Source: Hordeum vulgare subsp. vulgare (taxonomy: Eukaryota > Streptophyta > Magnoliopsida > Poales > Poaceae). From it: DNA of 64,000 nucleotides. Positions 1 through 12,400 of this stretch are shown here, one piece after another (within the stretch, counting starts at the first letter, position 1; each line of letters starts with the position of its first letter). The stretch is from assembly GCF_904849725.1 (NCBI RefSeq), contig NC_058519.1:537982316-538046315 (forward strand), written 5' to 3'. The notes beneath the pieces are model-generated. The model saw only the letters and a program-made list of their open reading frames with translations, was not told the DNA's origin and searched no databases. Position numbers and translations under genes: made by a program.

Positions 1-2762
1 GTATTAGTCCCACTCTATGTCAGCACAAGATTAAAACCGATCCTGATTCTAAACCAGTTGCTGATCATCAACGGACATTAAATTCGAGGATGAAAGAGGT
101 CGTGAGAAAAGAAATATTAAAGCTTCTGGAAGCAGGAATCATTTATCCTGTTGCTCATACAGATTGGGTAAGTCCAGTACATTGCGTACCTAAGAAGGGA
201 GGTATCACCGTCGTTCCTAATGATAAGGATGAACTAATTCCACAGAGGATTATTACTGGCTATAGGATGGTGATAGACTTCCGGAAACTGAACAAGGCAA
301 CCAGGAAAGACCATTATCCTTTGCCGTTTATCGACCAGATGCTAGAAAGGCTATCTAAACACACACACTTCTGCTTTCTAGACGGTTATTCAGGTTTCTC
401 GCAAATACCTGTTGCACAATCTGATCAAGAGAAAACCACCTTCACATGCCCCTTCGGTACCTTTGCTTATAGACGTATGCCTTTTGGCTTGTGCAATGCA
501 CCTGCCACCTTTCAAAGATGTATGATGGCTATACTCTCTGACTTTTGTGAAAAGATTGTTGATGTTTTCATGGATGATTTGTCCGTCTATGGTTCTTCCT
601 TTGACGATTGCCTCAGCAACCTTGATCGAGTCTTACAGAGATGCAAAGATACCAACCTCGTCTTGAACTGGGAGAAGTGCCACTTCATGGTTAATGAAGG
701 CATCGTCTTAGGACACAAAATCTCTGAGAAAGGCATTGAAGTTGATCAGGCTAAGGTTGATGCAATTGAGAAAATGCCTTGCCCCACAGATATCAGAGGT
801 ATACGAAGTTTCCTAGGTCATGCTGGTTTCAATAGAAGGTTCATTAAAGACTTCTCTAAGATTTCTAGGCCTCTTACCAACCTCTTGCAGAAGGATGCTC
901 CTTTTGTTTTTGATGAGGATTGTGAGGAAGCTTTTGAAATACTTAAGAAGGCCTTGATAACCGCACCTATTGTTCAACCACCTGATTGGAACTTGCCCTT
1001 TGAAATCATGTGCGATGCTAGTGATTATGTTGTTGGTGTTGTTCTAGGACAAAGAGTTGACAAGAAGTTGAAAGTCATTCACTACGCTAGTAAAACTCTA
1101 GACAGTGCCCAAAGAAACTATGCCACTACGGAGAAGGAGTTTATAGCAGTTGTGTTTGCAGGTGAAAAGTTCAGATCTTATATAGTTGACTCAAAAGTCA
1201 CTATTCACTCTGATCATGCTACTATTAAGTACCTTATGGAGAAGAAGGACGCTAAGCCTAGGCTAATCAGATGGGTTCTTCGGCTACAGGAATTTGATTT
1301 GCACGTTGTTGACCGAAAGGGTGCTGATAACCCTGTAGCAGATAACTTGTCTAGGCTAGAGAATGTCCTTGATGACCCACTACCTATTGATGACAGCTTT
1401 CCTGATGAGCAACTGAATGTCATCCGCACTTCACATAGTGCACAGAGGTATGCTTATTACGCAAACTATATCGTAGCCAAATACATACCACCCAGTTTCA
1501 CCTACCAGCAAAAGAAGAAATTCTTCTTTGATTTGAGACACTACTTTTGGGATGATCCTCACCTTTATAAGGAAGGAGTAGATGGTGTTATTAGACGTTG
1601 TGTGACTGAATATGAACAGGGACAGATCCTGCAGAAGTGTCATTCTGATGCCTACGGAGGACACCATGCTGGAGACAAAACTGCTCATAAGGTACTGCAA
1701 TCAGGTTTCTATTGGCCCACTCTCTTCAAGGATGCCCGTAAGTTTGTCTTGTCTTGTGACAAATGCCAAAGAATAGAGAATATCAGTAAGCGTCTGGAAA
1801 TGCCTATGAACTATTCACTTGTCATTGAACCATTTGATGTGTGGGGCTTTGATTATATGGGACCCTTCCCGAGTTCCAATGGGTACACTCACATCTTAGT
1901 TGCTGTGGATTACGTCACTATGTGGGTAGAAGCTATCCCCACTACAAATGCTGATCACCACACCTCTATTAAGATGATTAAAGAAGTCATTTTCCCAAGA
2001 TTTGGAGTCCCTAGATATCTGATGACTGATGGCGGTTCACACTTCATTCATGGTGTTTTCCGCAATATGCTCGCTAAGTATGATGTCAACCACAGAGTTG
2101 CATCTCCTTATCATCCTCAGTCTAGTGGTCAAGTGGAGTTGAGTAATAGGGAGATCAAATTGATCTTATAAAAGACCGTCAATAGATCTCGAAAGAATTG
2201 GTCTAGCAAACTTGATGATGCACTATGGGCTTATAGGACTGCTTATAAGAATCCCATGGGCATGTCGCCGTATAAAATGGTTTATGGTAAGGCCTGTCAT
2301 TTACCTCTTGAGGTGGAACACAAAGCTTATTGGGCAATCAAAGAGCTCAACTTTGATTTCAAACTTGCCGGTGAGAAGCGGTTGTTTGATATCAGCTCAT
2401 TAGATGAATGGAGAGCCCAGGCATATGAGAATGCCAAGTTGTTCAAGGAAAAGGTTAAGAGGTGGCACGATAAAAGAATACAAAAACGAGAGTTCAATGT
2501 AGGTGATTATGTCCTGCTATAGAATTCTCGTTTAAGATTCTTCGCAGGCAAGCTTCTCTCTAAATGGGAAGGCCCCTACGTTGTCAAGGAAGTATATCGT
2601 TCCGGTGCCATCACAATCAATAACACGGAAGGTAATTTTCCTAGGGTGGTAAACGGGCAAAGAATCAAGCATTACATCTCTGGTACTCCCATAAATGTTG
2701 AGACCAATATCATCAATATCATAACTCCAGAGGAGTACATAAGGGATGTTTATCAGCTTGTT
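1..2762 (+). pseudogene. pol: Element A pol (RT, RNase H, integrase), two in-frame stops
   Basis: Polyprotein that copies element RNA into DNA and integrates it. The window opens inside pol, just before the RT domain. Reverse transcriptase runs from about 90 to 900, with the [16 protein letters not shown] block and the FMDD form of the catalytic box. RNase H follows with MCDAS near 1010, then integrase with an H-H-C-C zinc site (about 1640-1770) and a D-D-E core ([18 protein letters not shown]; about 1850-2140). One frame is open across the region except for TAA at 2169-2171, where relatives usually have Gln, and TAG at 2520-2522. Recognisable integrase C-terminal sequence continues to about 2740. 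The copy is therefore dead unless read through. Element identity is secure; the exact 3' end of the protein is not. Confidence 0.9.
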
Positions 2763-2868
2763 TCAGACCCTGAAAACCAAGAGGTATCTGTTTTGGTAAG
2801 TAATTGGACTCGAAACTTTTCCAATAGGAAATTTTCTACGTTTTGGAATTTTTGGAAAATTAGAAAAA

Positions 2869-3099
2869 TAAAAAGCAGTCCGGAGAGCGCACGAGGCGGC
2901 CACACGGCCTCCCCCCTGGCCGCGACAACAGGGCTTGTGGGCACCTCGTGTGACTCCCGGACTCTGTTTTCTTGCCGAGCACTCCTTTTGGTCCAGAAAA
3001 AATCATTATATATACGCCCAAGGGTTTTGATCTCCGCATCGTGCAGTTTTCCTCTGTTTTCGTTTCGAGCCTGTTGTCTGCCGCAGATTTAGAGCAAAG
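2869..3099 (+). promoter_or_regulatory. Internal promoter-like block resembling the element's own LTR
   Basis: The GC-rich stretch about 2892-2950 (CTGGCCGCGACAACAGGGCT and flanks) closely resembles 5316-5347 in the 3' LTR. Both are followed by a (G/C)GTCCAGAAAAAA(A)TCA-like stretch. A TATATATA box lies at 3007-3014, about 86 bp before the ATG at 3100. I infer a subgenomic promoter for the 3' ORF; expression is not shown by sequence alone. Confidence 0.45.
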
Positions 3100-3497
3100 A
3101 TGTCTCAGGAATCTGTTGGAGAGACTAATCTCCCTCAAGATCATGAAGAAATAGATGCTGATCTGAAAAGATTAGAAGCCACAGAAGCCAGGGACAAAGC
3201 TAAGAAGAAAACCCAAGCTAGGGAGGAAGTTCAACCTATGTTCAACATTGAAGACGTTGAAGGAGTAGATTTCTCCAACCCTTCCTCCACGTGCTATCTC
3301 CATCCTTGATTGAACTCTTGAGGTGTTGTGGAACAACTCATGCTCGCAATATTTCCCTTTCTCGTGAAGTTGTTTTGCTAGAAAACCATGTCGCAGATCT
3401 CAAAGGTATAAATCAAAGATTGATAGCTCTCTTGGAATCAAAGGCAAAGACTGCTTCAACACCACCACCACCATCACCACCGAAGGAAGACAACTAA
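3100..3497 (+). pseudogene. Remnant of the 3' ORF downstream of pol in element A
   Basis: Two short open stretches in different frames follow the internal TATA box. The first (3100-3309) starts MSQESVGE and is rich in Glu, Lys and Ala, as in a coiled coil. The second (3291-3497) contains a leucine-rich stretch (VVLLENHVADLKGINQRL) and ends in a proline run. Athila-lineage elements often carry an additional, sometimes env-like, ORF at this place. No transmembrane segment or signal peptide is visible here, so I do not call it envelope. It is probably one ORF broken by a frameshift near 3290-3309. Confidence 0.45.
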
Positions 3498-3499
3498 GC

Positions 3500-5011
3500 A
3501 TTGGTATGCCAAGCTTGGGGGATTTGCCCTGGTATCGTATCACCTTTATATCTTTTGCTTTTACCTTTGTTTTAGTTCTTTCCTTTTCAGTTTTTATTTC
3601 TTCTCTTAGTGGAATAAGTCTCTAGTGTTTAGTTTGAGTCTTTTGCTTTGTGTCTCCCCCGATGTGTTCGAGCTTGCGAGCTATATAATAAAGAGTATCT
3701 TAGTTAAGGGCTTTGCTTTGTGCCATGACCAAAAGTATGAAAAGAATGATAGCTTGAAAGATCATGAGATGATCTTATGGAAAGTGATAGCTTCACATAT
3801 AACAAGTATGATGATTGAAACTTGTTGAGAATAGACCAACATAGACCTCAGTCATCGTTGCAATTAATAAGAAGTAATAAGGAAAGAGAGGTTCACATAT
3901 AAATATATCATCTTAGACACTTTCTATAATTGTGAGCACTCACCAAACTATTACATGCTCAGAAGTAGATGTTGGACAAGGAAGACAACATAATGAATTG
4001 TGTTTGCTTGGATCCAAACAATGTTATATGATTAGAGATCCCTTAGCATGTGATGATTTCTTCCACCTCATATTAGCCAAAAGTCCCGCACCAAGTAGAG
4101 ATACTACTTGTGCATCCATAAACCTTCAACCCAGTTTTGCCATGAGTGTCCACCATACCTACCTATGGATTGAATAAGATCCCTCAAGTAAGTTGTCATC
4201 GGTGCAAGCAATAAAAATTGCTCTCTAATATGTATGATCTATTAGTGTGTGGAAAATAACCTTTATACGAACCTGTGATGAGGAAGACATAAAAGCGACA
4301 GACTGCATAATAAAGTTCTTTATCACAGGGGGCAATATAAAGTGACGTTCCTCCGCACTAAGAGGACACACATCCAAACCTCAAAAGCGCATGACAACCT
4401 CCGCTTCCCTCTGCGAAGGGCCTATCTTGTACTTTTACCTTTTGCCCTTGTAAGAGTCATGGTGATCTTCACCAATTCCTTATTTAGCCTTTTCTTGGTG
4501 AACGTCATATGCTTGGGAAAGATCTATATTCATATATCAACTTGGAGCTGAGTACTTATGCTTTATTATTGTTGACTTTACCCTTGAAGTAAATGGTTGG
4601 GAGGCAAAATTATAAGCCCCTATCTTTCTCTGTGTCCAACTGAAACTTTGATGTCATGGGTACCACGTGAGTTGTCACAATTGTGGAAAACAAAAGAGAT
4701 GATTGAGTATGAGGATTTGCCTTACAAGCTCTTATTTGACTCTTTCCGATGTTATGATAAATTGCAATTGCTCCAATGACTATGGACTGTTGTTGGCTAC
4801 TTCTCGGTAAGGTTTTTGTTTCATACTTTGCTTTGTGAAGGAATTGTTACTTTCCCATAAGAATCACTATGATATATTGTTGTTCTATGTGTGATCAAGA
4901 TGCCCTCATGTCCGTATTTTGTTTTGTCAACACCTTCATCCCTAAACATGTGGACATGTTTTGGGTCTTGGTTTTCGCTTGAGGACAAGCGAGGCCTAAG
5001 CTTGGGGGAGT
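3500..5011 (+). other. Noncoding 3' region of element A, with polypurine tract
   Basis: No convincing gene over 1.5 kb; the short open frames share no recognisable domain. Two landmarks stand out. The 19-bp palindrome-like motif CTTCCCTCTGCGAAGGGCC at 4404-4422 recurs in reverse orientation at 58857-58875 in the equivalent part of element E. The polypurine tract AAGCTTGGGGGAG ends at 5010, one base before the LTR. Confidence 0.7.
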
Positions 5012-6539
5012 TGATCGTCCATTTTGCATCATGCTTTCATGTTGATATTTATCGCTTTATGGACTGTTATTATACTTTGTGGAACCTTACTTATGCCTTT
5101 TCTCTCTTATTTTGCAAGGTTTATTTGAAGAGGGAGAATACCGGCAGTTGGAATTCTGGACTGGGAAAGGAGCAAGTCTGAGTCCTCTATTCTGCGCAAC
5201 TCCAAACGCCTTGAAAATCAACGTAGATTTTTTTGGATTTTATAAAAAATACTGGGCGAAAGAAGTGTCGGAGGGTAGCAACCAGGGGCCAACAAGCCTG
5301 GCTGCCGCGGCCTACCCCCTGGCCGTGGCAACAGGGCTTGTGGGCACCCTGGTGGCCCACTGGCCCCCATCTTTTGCTATATGAAGGGTTTCGTCCAGAA
5401 AAAAATCAGGGTGGAGCTTTTTCGTGGATTCTCCGCCGCCACGAGGCGGAACTTGAGCATATCCAATGTAGAGCTCCGGCAGGACGATCCTGCCGGGGAA
5501 ACTTCCCTCCCGGAGGGGGAAATCGTCGCCATCGTCATCACCAACACTCCTCTTGTCGGAGGGGAGGCATCTCCATCAACATCTTCATCAGCACCATCTC
5601 CTCTCCAATCCCTAGTTCATCTCTTGTAACCAATCTCCGTCTCGCGACTCCGATTGGTACTTGTAAGGTTGCTAGTATTGTTGATTACTCTTTGTAGTTG
5701 ATGCTAGTTGGATTACTTGGTGGAAGAGTTTATGTTCAGATCCTTGATGCTATTCATTACACCTCTGATCATGATTATTATTATGCTTTGTGAGTAGTTA
5801 CTTTTGTTCGTGAGGACATGGAATAAGACATGCTAATAATAGTCATGTGAATTTTGTATTCGTTCGGTATTTTGATATGTTGTATGTTTTGTTTTCCTCT
5901 AGTGGTGTTATGTTAACGTCGACTACATAACACTTCACCATATTTAGGCCTAGAGGAAGGCATTGGGGAGTAGTAAGTAGATGATGGGTTGCTGGAGTGA
6001 CAGAAGCTTAAACCCCAGTCTATGCGTTGCTTCGTAAGGGGCTGATTCGGATCCACTAGTTTAATGCTATGGTTAGACGTTCTCTTAATTCTTCTTTCGT
6101 AGTTGCGGATGCTTGCGAGAGGGGTTAATCATAAGTGGGATGCTTGTCCAAGTAAGGGCAGTACCCAAGCGCCGGTCCACCCACATATCAAACTATCAAA
6201 GTAACGAACGTGAATCATATGAACATGATGAAACTAGCATGACAGAAATTCCCGTGTGTCCTCGGGAGTGTTTTTCCTCTTATAAGACTTTCTTCAGGAT
6301 TGTCCCTTGCTACAAAAGGGATTGGGCCACTTGTTCCATCGTTGCAACTACTTGTTACTTGTTACTTTTCGCTTGCTACGTTTCACCTCACTACACCATC
6401 ACTTGCTACCGCTACTTTCAGTGCTTGCAGTTATTACCTTGCTGGAAACCGTTTATCAGAGCCTTCTCCTCCTCGTTGGGTTCGACACTTTTACTTATGT
6501 AAAGGACTATGATTTATCCCCTATACTTGTGGGTCATCA
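5012..6539 (+). repeat. 3' LTR of element A (1528 bp)
   Basis: It starts TGATCGTCC right after the polypurine tract and ends GGGTCATCA. A TATA-like box CTATATGAAG lies at 5377-5386. An inverted repeat with arms AACAAGCC (5291-5298) and GGCTTGTG (5335-5342) lies upstream. The same family recurs, inverted, at 26810-28334 and 59089-60598. Open frames inside it are not genes. Confidence 0.92.
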
Positions 6540-6718
6540 AAGGGCGAACAAAAAGGCGAACAAAAAGGCAAACGAAAAAGGCAAATGGGTGAAGTGGGGG
6601 AGAGGAAAACGAGAGGCAACTGGCAAACAAAGTAAATGCAAGAGATGAGTTTGCGACACCTGCTTGGATGAGTTCTTGACTTGATCTTCCTCCCCGGCAA
6701 CGGCGCAAGAAATTCTTC
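6540..6718 (-). other. Leader of element B just after its 5' LTR
   Basis: Untranslated leader, minus strand, containing the primer-binding site. The end next to element A carries a simple run of GGCGAACAAAAA-like units (6543-6575). No gene. Confidence 0.65.
6691..6708 (-). promoter_or_regulatory. Primer-binding site of element B (tRNA-Asp type)
   Basis: The minus strand reads TTGCGCCGTTGCCGGGGA. This matches the complement of a plant tRNA-Asp 3' end with one mismatch (TGG expected at the start). It lies 10 bases inside the LTR edge. Confidence 0.7.
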
Positions 6719-6878
6719 TGCTGCGACAACAAAAGTCCCGCCTTGGCGCTAGGAATTCTTCTTGTTACTTCTTTGGTTTGCGTCGGTTTTTCCCTTGAAG
6801 AGGAAAGGGTGATGTACCACAGGAGCAGTAAGTATTTCCCTCAGTTTGAGAACCAAGGTATCGATCCATAAGGAGGGA
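6719..6878 (-). repeat. 5' LTR of element B, inner 160 bp
   Basis: This is the 3' end of the LTR in element sense. It ends ...CGCAGCA, by alignment with the solo LTR at 31866-42344, whose boundary is fixed by a perfect target duplication. The remainder resumes at 19030. Total LTR length is about 1553 bp. Confidence 0.7.
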
Positions 6879-7434
6879 TGATGGGGTCATAGTCCTAGGG
6901 TAGGGTCATAGGCCTGCCCTACATGTCCTACCCAAGGACTACCCCACACAAGGGACAGGACCTTAAGTCTGCCCCGACTGAATTAAGGTGTCCCCATCAT
7001 CCAGTCGGTAACAGGCCCAGAATCATCCAGTCGGAGACTAACATTCGGAGAGCACCAGGCCAACCGACTGGATACACTCGGTACGTCGTAACCTCTCTGG
7101 AGGGAAACTGCCGTACGTTTCCGGGTGCGTTTATTAGCATTTAGAGCATACATTACCTGTAACGTATGCATTCAATCGCCACTACTCCACCCCTGAGTCA
7201 GAACCGTTGTGGAGGGCAGCGCACTCTATATAAGCCGCCCTCCCCCACTGGTCAAGGGGTTAGAAAATCATTGTATTCCTTATTACACTCGGTAACAAGC
7301 TCCGAGAGCACTGAGACGTAGGGCTGTTACCTCCACCGCAAAGGGGCCTGAACTCATACAACCTCGCCGTAGCTAGGACTCTGCCCATCTCATTCGTACC
7401 CTACACATCTACTGTCAGGCTTATACCCACGACA
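6879..7434 (+). repeat. 5' LTR of the Tat element (556 bp)
   Basis: Bounded by TG and CA, identical in length to the 3' copy. A TATATAA box lies at 7227-7233. Confidence 0.95.
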
Positions 7435-7436
7435 GT

Positions 7437-7454
7437 TGGCGCCCACCGTGGGGC
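7437..7454 (+). promoter_or_regulatory. Primer-binding site of the Tat element
   Basis: TGGCGCCCACCGTGGGGC starts two bases after the LTR. It is complementary to a tRNA 3' end finishing in CCA. I do not assign the tRNA species. Confidence 0.75.
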
Positions 7455-7501
7455 AGGCGTCTAAGCAACTTCCGGCGAGTTTGCGACTACTTCCTTTCGC
7501 C

Positions 7502-9482
7502 ATGTCGTCTAGTGGAGATTCGAGCATGGGTCGCCAGATCCTCTTCGGCGTTCTCTCCTTCACCATCGACGACTCGGCGTGGCTTCGGGAGGCGCCTCTC
7601 GACGTCGAGACGCTTCCCCGTCGCGGGGCCACGCACTTCCGTGCTGGCGCTCGCGGCGTTCTTCTTCTCCAACAATTGGCTCCATTATCATCCTACACTT
7701 CCGCCATGCGCCGCAACAAGCGGTCTCGCAGTCCGCGTCTTCAACGTTGGGTGCAGCATGCCCGAGCGCGTCAGATCGCGTCCTCTCAAGTGGCAGTTCT
7801 GGATTCTGTTGTGGTTGCCCCACGTTCCCAGTGCTCGGGCTCGGTTCCGACAGAGCTCCCTTCCGAGTACGCGGGTCGTGGGCCTGCAGCAGAAGTACAC
7901 ATGGCCAACTCCCATGAAGGTCCCCGTCAAGCCGGCCGGGGCGAGCACGAAATCGGCGAAGCATCCGGTGCACGTCGTCCACCTCGTCGTTCTGCCAGTC
8001 GGCACACTCGGCGGAGCAACGTGGAGGTGTTCCGCACACCTCTCCTCAACTTGGCTGCGGCTGCTCAGATTGCTGATTCCCTCCAGCCGACTGATTCAGA
8101 GGCAGGAAGGGGAATTGAGCAGATCCGTGCTTTATTACACACGGCGCAGCAGCAGAATTCTGCAGTTTCCCAGTCGCACAATCGGATCCACAATAGTTCC
8201 ATCCATGCAAACACACATCGGTCGGTTCACAGCCCTGGCTCCCATCAGCACCACAGGGGAGGCAGCCGTTCCTTGATCCATGAGGACCGCCGCCGTTCAC
8301 GTGCCCCTCCGCGGGGTGGGCATTACGGGTCCCGACATCATGATGATCGGCAACACTTACGACCCAAGACCCGACGCAAGAGGGCGAATCGCCCAGCGAA
8401 GAGTCGACAGAGGTCGAGCCCACCGCGATGGTCACGATTTGGATCGTCCGAGTGGCGGCAGGACCATCGTGTCTGGCCTCGAGTGTTTTAGCCGAGCCAT
8501 CCGCTCGGCTGACATCCCGCCCAACTCCCGATTGGCAGCAGGAATCGGCAAATTTACGGGAGAATCCAAGCCTGAAACATGGCTAGACGACTACCGAGTG
8601 GCAGTCCAGATCGGAGGAGGGGACAACCATGTCGCTATGAAGCACCTCCCTCTGATGCTCGACGGCTCGACGCGAGCTTGGCTGAACCATTTGGCCCCCT
8701 CAAACATTTACAGTTGGGCAGATCTGGCCCGAGTGTTCATCAGAACCTTCGAAGGGACGTGCAAGCGCCCTGCAGGCCTTGTGGAGCTTCAACACTGCGT
8801 CCAGAAGCCAAATGAGCCCTTGCGCGACTTCATCCAGCGATGGACAACTCTCTACCACACGGTGGAGAACGTCACCGAACATCAAGCGGTCTGCGCATTC
8901 AAGGCAGGCGTACGGTACAGGGAGCTGTACCTAAAGTTCGGCCGGACAGGCGACATCTCCATGAGCAAGATGATGGAGATACCAGCTCGCTATGCAAATG
9001 GCGAGGAAGAAGACCGCATTCGGAGTGGCAAACACAAGACAGTCGGCGACGCCGACGGAGGTAACACTCGGAAGCAAAAACAGAAAGTTCCGCCCACACC
9101 GCAGGCAGAAGCTGCAGCTGTTACCAGCACCAAGTTCAAGGGTAAAGGGAAAGCGCAGTCTGCTCCCAAGAAGAAGCCGTTCAACAATCCCATCCTGGAC
9201 CAGCCTTGCCCAATTCACACGAAGATAGACGAAGAGGGCAACCCCATATACGCGAAGCACACCACTCGGGAGTGTCGTCTCTTGATCCAGGGATTCAGCG
9301 AAGGGCAACCGAGTGAGAAGAATCCCGAACAAGATGAGGAGGACAAGGAGGATCCGTTCCCCCAAGTCCATGCAACCCTCATGATTTTTGCTGACGTCGA
9401 AAGCAAGAGTCGACTGAAGTTGGTGAACAGAGAGGTCAACATGGCCGTTCCGACTGCTCCCAAGTTTCTTAAATGGTCTTAG
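7502..9482 (+). pseudogene. gag: Tat element gag, frameshifted
   Basis: Capsid polyprotein of the virus-like particle. The ATG at 7502 (MSSSGDSSMGRQ) opens an N-terminal part rich in Arg and Ser that stays open to 8491. The conserved capsid core lies in another frame from about 8460. Its landmarks are GIGKFTGESKPETWLDDY near 8545, LDGSTRAWL near 8660 and LRDFIQRW near 8820. A frameshift must therefore lie between about 8290 and 8490. A Lys-rich stretch precedes the frame's first stop, TAG at 9480-9482. I see no clear CCHC zinc knuckle. The N-terminal frame is assigned from similarity to Tat gag starts. Confidence 0.75.
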
Positions 9483-12400
9483 ACTGTGATCACCTTTGAT
9501 CAGTCGGATCATCCAACGCATGTCCCTACCCCAGGAAGACAGGCTCTGGTCGTCGACCCGGTGGTGGAAGGAGTCCGACTGCGCAAAGTCCTCATGGACG
9601 GCGGTAGCGGACTGAACATCATGTACGCTGACACTCTCAAGGGAATGGGCATTCCGATGTCCCGACTCAGCGAGAGCAATATGCAGTTCCACGGAGTCGT
9701 CCCTGGACGGAAGGCCAAGTCACTCGGCCAGATCGCATTGGAAGTCACCTTCGGCTCTGACAAGAACTTTCGCAAGGAGAAGCTCACATTTGAGGTGGTA
9801 GACTTCCAGAGCGCTTACCACGCAATTTTGGGCCGCCCGGCGTACGTGAGTTTCATGGCACGTCCATGCTATGTGTACTTGAAGCTGAAGATGCCCAGTC
9901 CAAAAGGCGTTATCACCATCACAGGCAACCGTCAGCGGGCCGAGGAGTATCTGCAGGAAGGATCAAGAATCGCTGACCAGCAGATGGCGGTACTCGAGCT
10001 CGACGAGTACAAGAAGATAGTCGACCCTGCCGACCTGATGCGCTCAAAGAAACCAGCTTCTGAGTCCGCATTCCAGTCGGCGGGTGAGACGAAGAAGGTC
10101 AGCATCCACCCGACGGACGACTCAGCCGCCCCGACCAACATCTCCACCACCCTCGATCCTAAATAGGAAGCCGAGCTCACCTAATTCCTCCGTGAGAACT
10201 GGGACATCTTCGCATGGAAACCATCTGACATGCCGGGTGTACCCAGGGAGTTGGCTGAGCACCGACTGCATGTGGATCCCGCCGCTCGGCCTGTCCGAGA
10301 GCGCCTGTGCCGGTCCGCCGCGCACAAGAGGAAGGCAATCGGAGAGGAGGTGGCCAAGCTACTGGCTGCCAACTTCTTTCGCGAGGTTCACCACTCCGAG
10401 TGGCTCGCAAATGTCGTCATGGTGCCCAAGAAGGACAAGTCACTCCGAATGTGCATTGACTTCAAGCACCTCAATAAGGTCTGCCCGAAAGACCATTTTC
10501 CGCTCCCCCGCATAGATCAAATTATCGATTCGACTGCGGGATGCGAGCGGTTGTCATTTCTTGATGCCTATTCGGGCTATCATCAGATCTGTCTGTATGG
10601 TCCCGACGAGTTAAAAACAGCCTTCATCACCCCGTTTGGGTGCTTCTGCTACATCACTATGCCTTTTGGTCTGAAGAATGCAGGAGCTACCTTTATCCGC
10701 ATGATCCAAAAATGTCTCCTCGACCAGATCGGTCGCAATGTGGAGGCATACATGGATGATATCGTAGTCAAGTCACGCAAAGGTTCTGACCTGCTGACTG
10801 ACTTGGCAGAAACATTTTCCAACCTTCGTAGGTACGATATCAAGCTCAACCCAGCCAAGTGTTCATTCGGTGTTCCCAGCGGAAAGTTACTCGGTTTCTT
10901 CGTTTCCGAACGAGGGATTGACGTTAACCCCGAAAAGATCGGGACCATCATCCGAATGGAGAAGCCGGTCAGAATACACGATGTTCAATGGCTCACAGGT
11001 TGCCTAGCGGCTTTGAGTAGGTTCATCAGTCAACTCGGCGAAAAAGCACTTCCTCTGTACCGACTCATGAAGAAGTCGGATACCTTCGACTGGACAGACG
11101 AAGCACAAGTCGCATTCGACGACCTCAAAGTCCTACTTTCCACCCAGCCGGTTCTTACTGCTCCGCTCAGTAAAGAGCCCCTTCTTCTATATATCGCGGC
11201 TACAAATCAAGTCGTCAGTACTGTGCTTACAGTCGAACGAGAAGAAGAAGGCAAAGCATACAAAGTTCAGTGGCCAGTGTACTACGTCTCTGAAGTCCTG
11301 ACCCCTTCCAAGCAGAGGTATCCCCATTATCAGAAGCTTATCTATGGGATCTATATGACTGCGAAGAAGGTGGCCCATTATTTCCAAGACCACTCGGTAT
11401 CTGTCGTTTCCGATGCTTCGTTGTCGGAAATTCTCCACAACCGAGATGCGTCAGGCTGAGTGGCGAAGTGGGCAATGGAGATGCTGTACTGTGACATCAA
11501 GTTCGAGGCCAAGAAAGCTATTAAGTCTCAAGCCCTGGCTGACTTTATAGCAGAATGGGTAGAACAACAGCAACCGACTCACATCTACTCGGCTCATTGG
11601 ACAATGTTCTTCGATGGGTCTAAGATGTTGAATGGATCCGGCGCTGGCGTTGTGATCATATCACCTAAAGGCGACAAGCTCAAGTACGTCCTTCAGATAC
11701 ACTTTGATTCCTCCAATAACGAGGCAGAGTATGAAGCTCTCCTCTATGGATTGCGCATGGCCATCTCACTCGGCGTCCGTCGCCTGATGGTCTACGGCGA
11801 TTCGGATTTGGTGGTCAACCAAGTGATGAAAGAGTGGGACATAAGGAACCCCACCATGACAGTGTACTGCAATGCAGTGAGGAAGCTGGAGAAGAAGTTT
11901 GAAGGTCTAGAGCTCCATCATGTTCCGAGACTGAAGAACCAAGCAGCTGATGAGTTGGCGAAACTCGGATCCACTCGGAGGCCAGTCCCGAGTGATGTCT
12001 GCCTCGAGCACCTCCATCTGCCCTCGGTCAAAGAAGATCCCTTCACTGAAGGACCGATACAACCCAAGAGCGCAACAGATCCGACTGAAGTCGATATACC
12101 TGCGGTGGTTGATCTGGTCACGGAGATTCTGGTTGTCATTCTCGATTGGACTGTGCCGATCATCGCATATATCCTAAGGCAAGAGCTTCCGGAAGATGAG
12201 GTCCAAGCCAGGCAAATAGTCTGCAGGTCGAAGGCATTCACTATCATTGACGGTCAATTGTACAAGGAGAGTGTTTCAGGCGTTCTCCAACGCTGCATTT
12301 CCCCAAAGGAAGGACAGTTGATCTTAGAAGACATTCACTCGGGAACCTGCGGTCATCACGCTTCTTCGAGAGCAATCGTCGCCAAGGCGTTCAGAGCCGG

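Larger units (their letters stand above)
1..6539 (+). mobile_element. Athila-lineage Ty3/gypsy retrotransposon (element A), 5' part outside window
   Basis: The order pol (RT, RNase H, integrase), remnant 3' ORF, long noncoding 3' region, polypurine tract and a 1.53-kb 3' LTR is that of a + strand Athila-lineage element, Sabrina/WHAM-like in the Triticeae. The 5' LTR, gag and protease lie before position 1. The 3' LTR ends TCATCA at 6539 and the next bases (AAGGG, 6540-6544) belong to the leader of element B, so A appears inserted in B. The target duplication cannot be checked because A's 5' end is not in the window. The family name is from memory; the lineage is well supported by the pol sequence. 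Confidence 0.9.

Noticed and set aside
3100..3497. Envelope gene in element A
   Set aside because: The position fits Athila elements, but no signal peptide or membrane segment is visible, so only a remnant 3' ORF is called.
5079..5697. Overlapping open frames of 80-154 codons
   Set aside because: They lie inside the 3' LTR of element A, in several frames, with no domain; the same happens in other LTR copies.
7560..8435. Minus-strand open frames of 105-159 codons opposite gag
   Set aside because: They mirror the GC-rich gag coding region; no domain and no splice sites. Unlike the antisense gene at 14.5-18 kb, nothing supports them.
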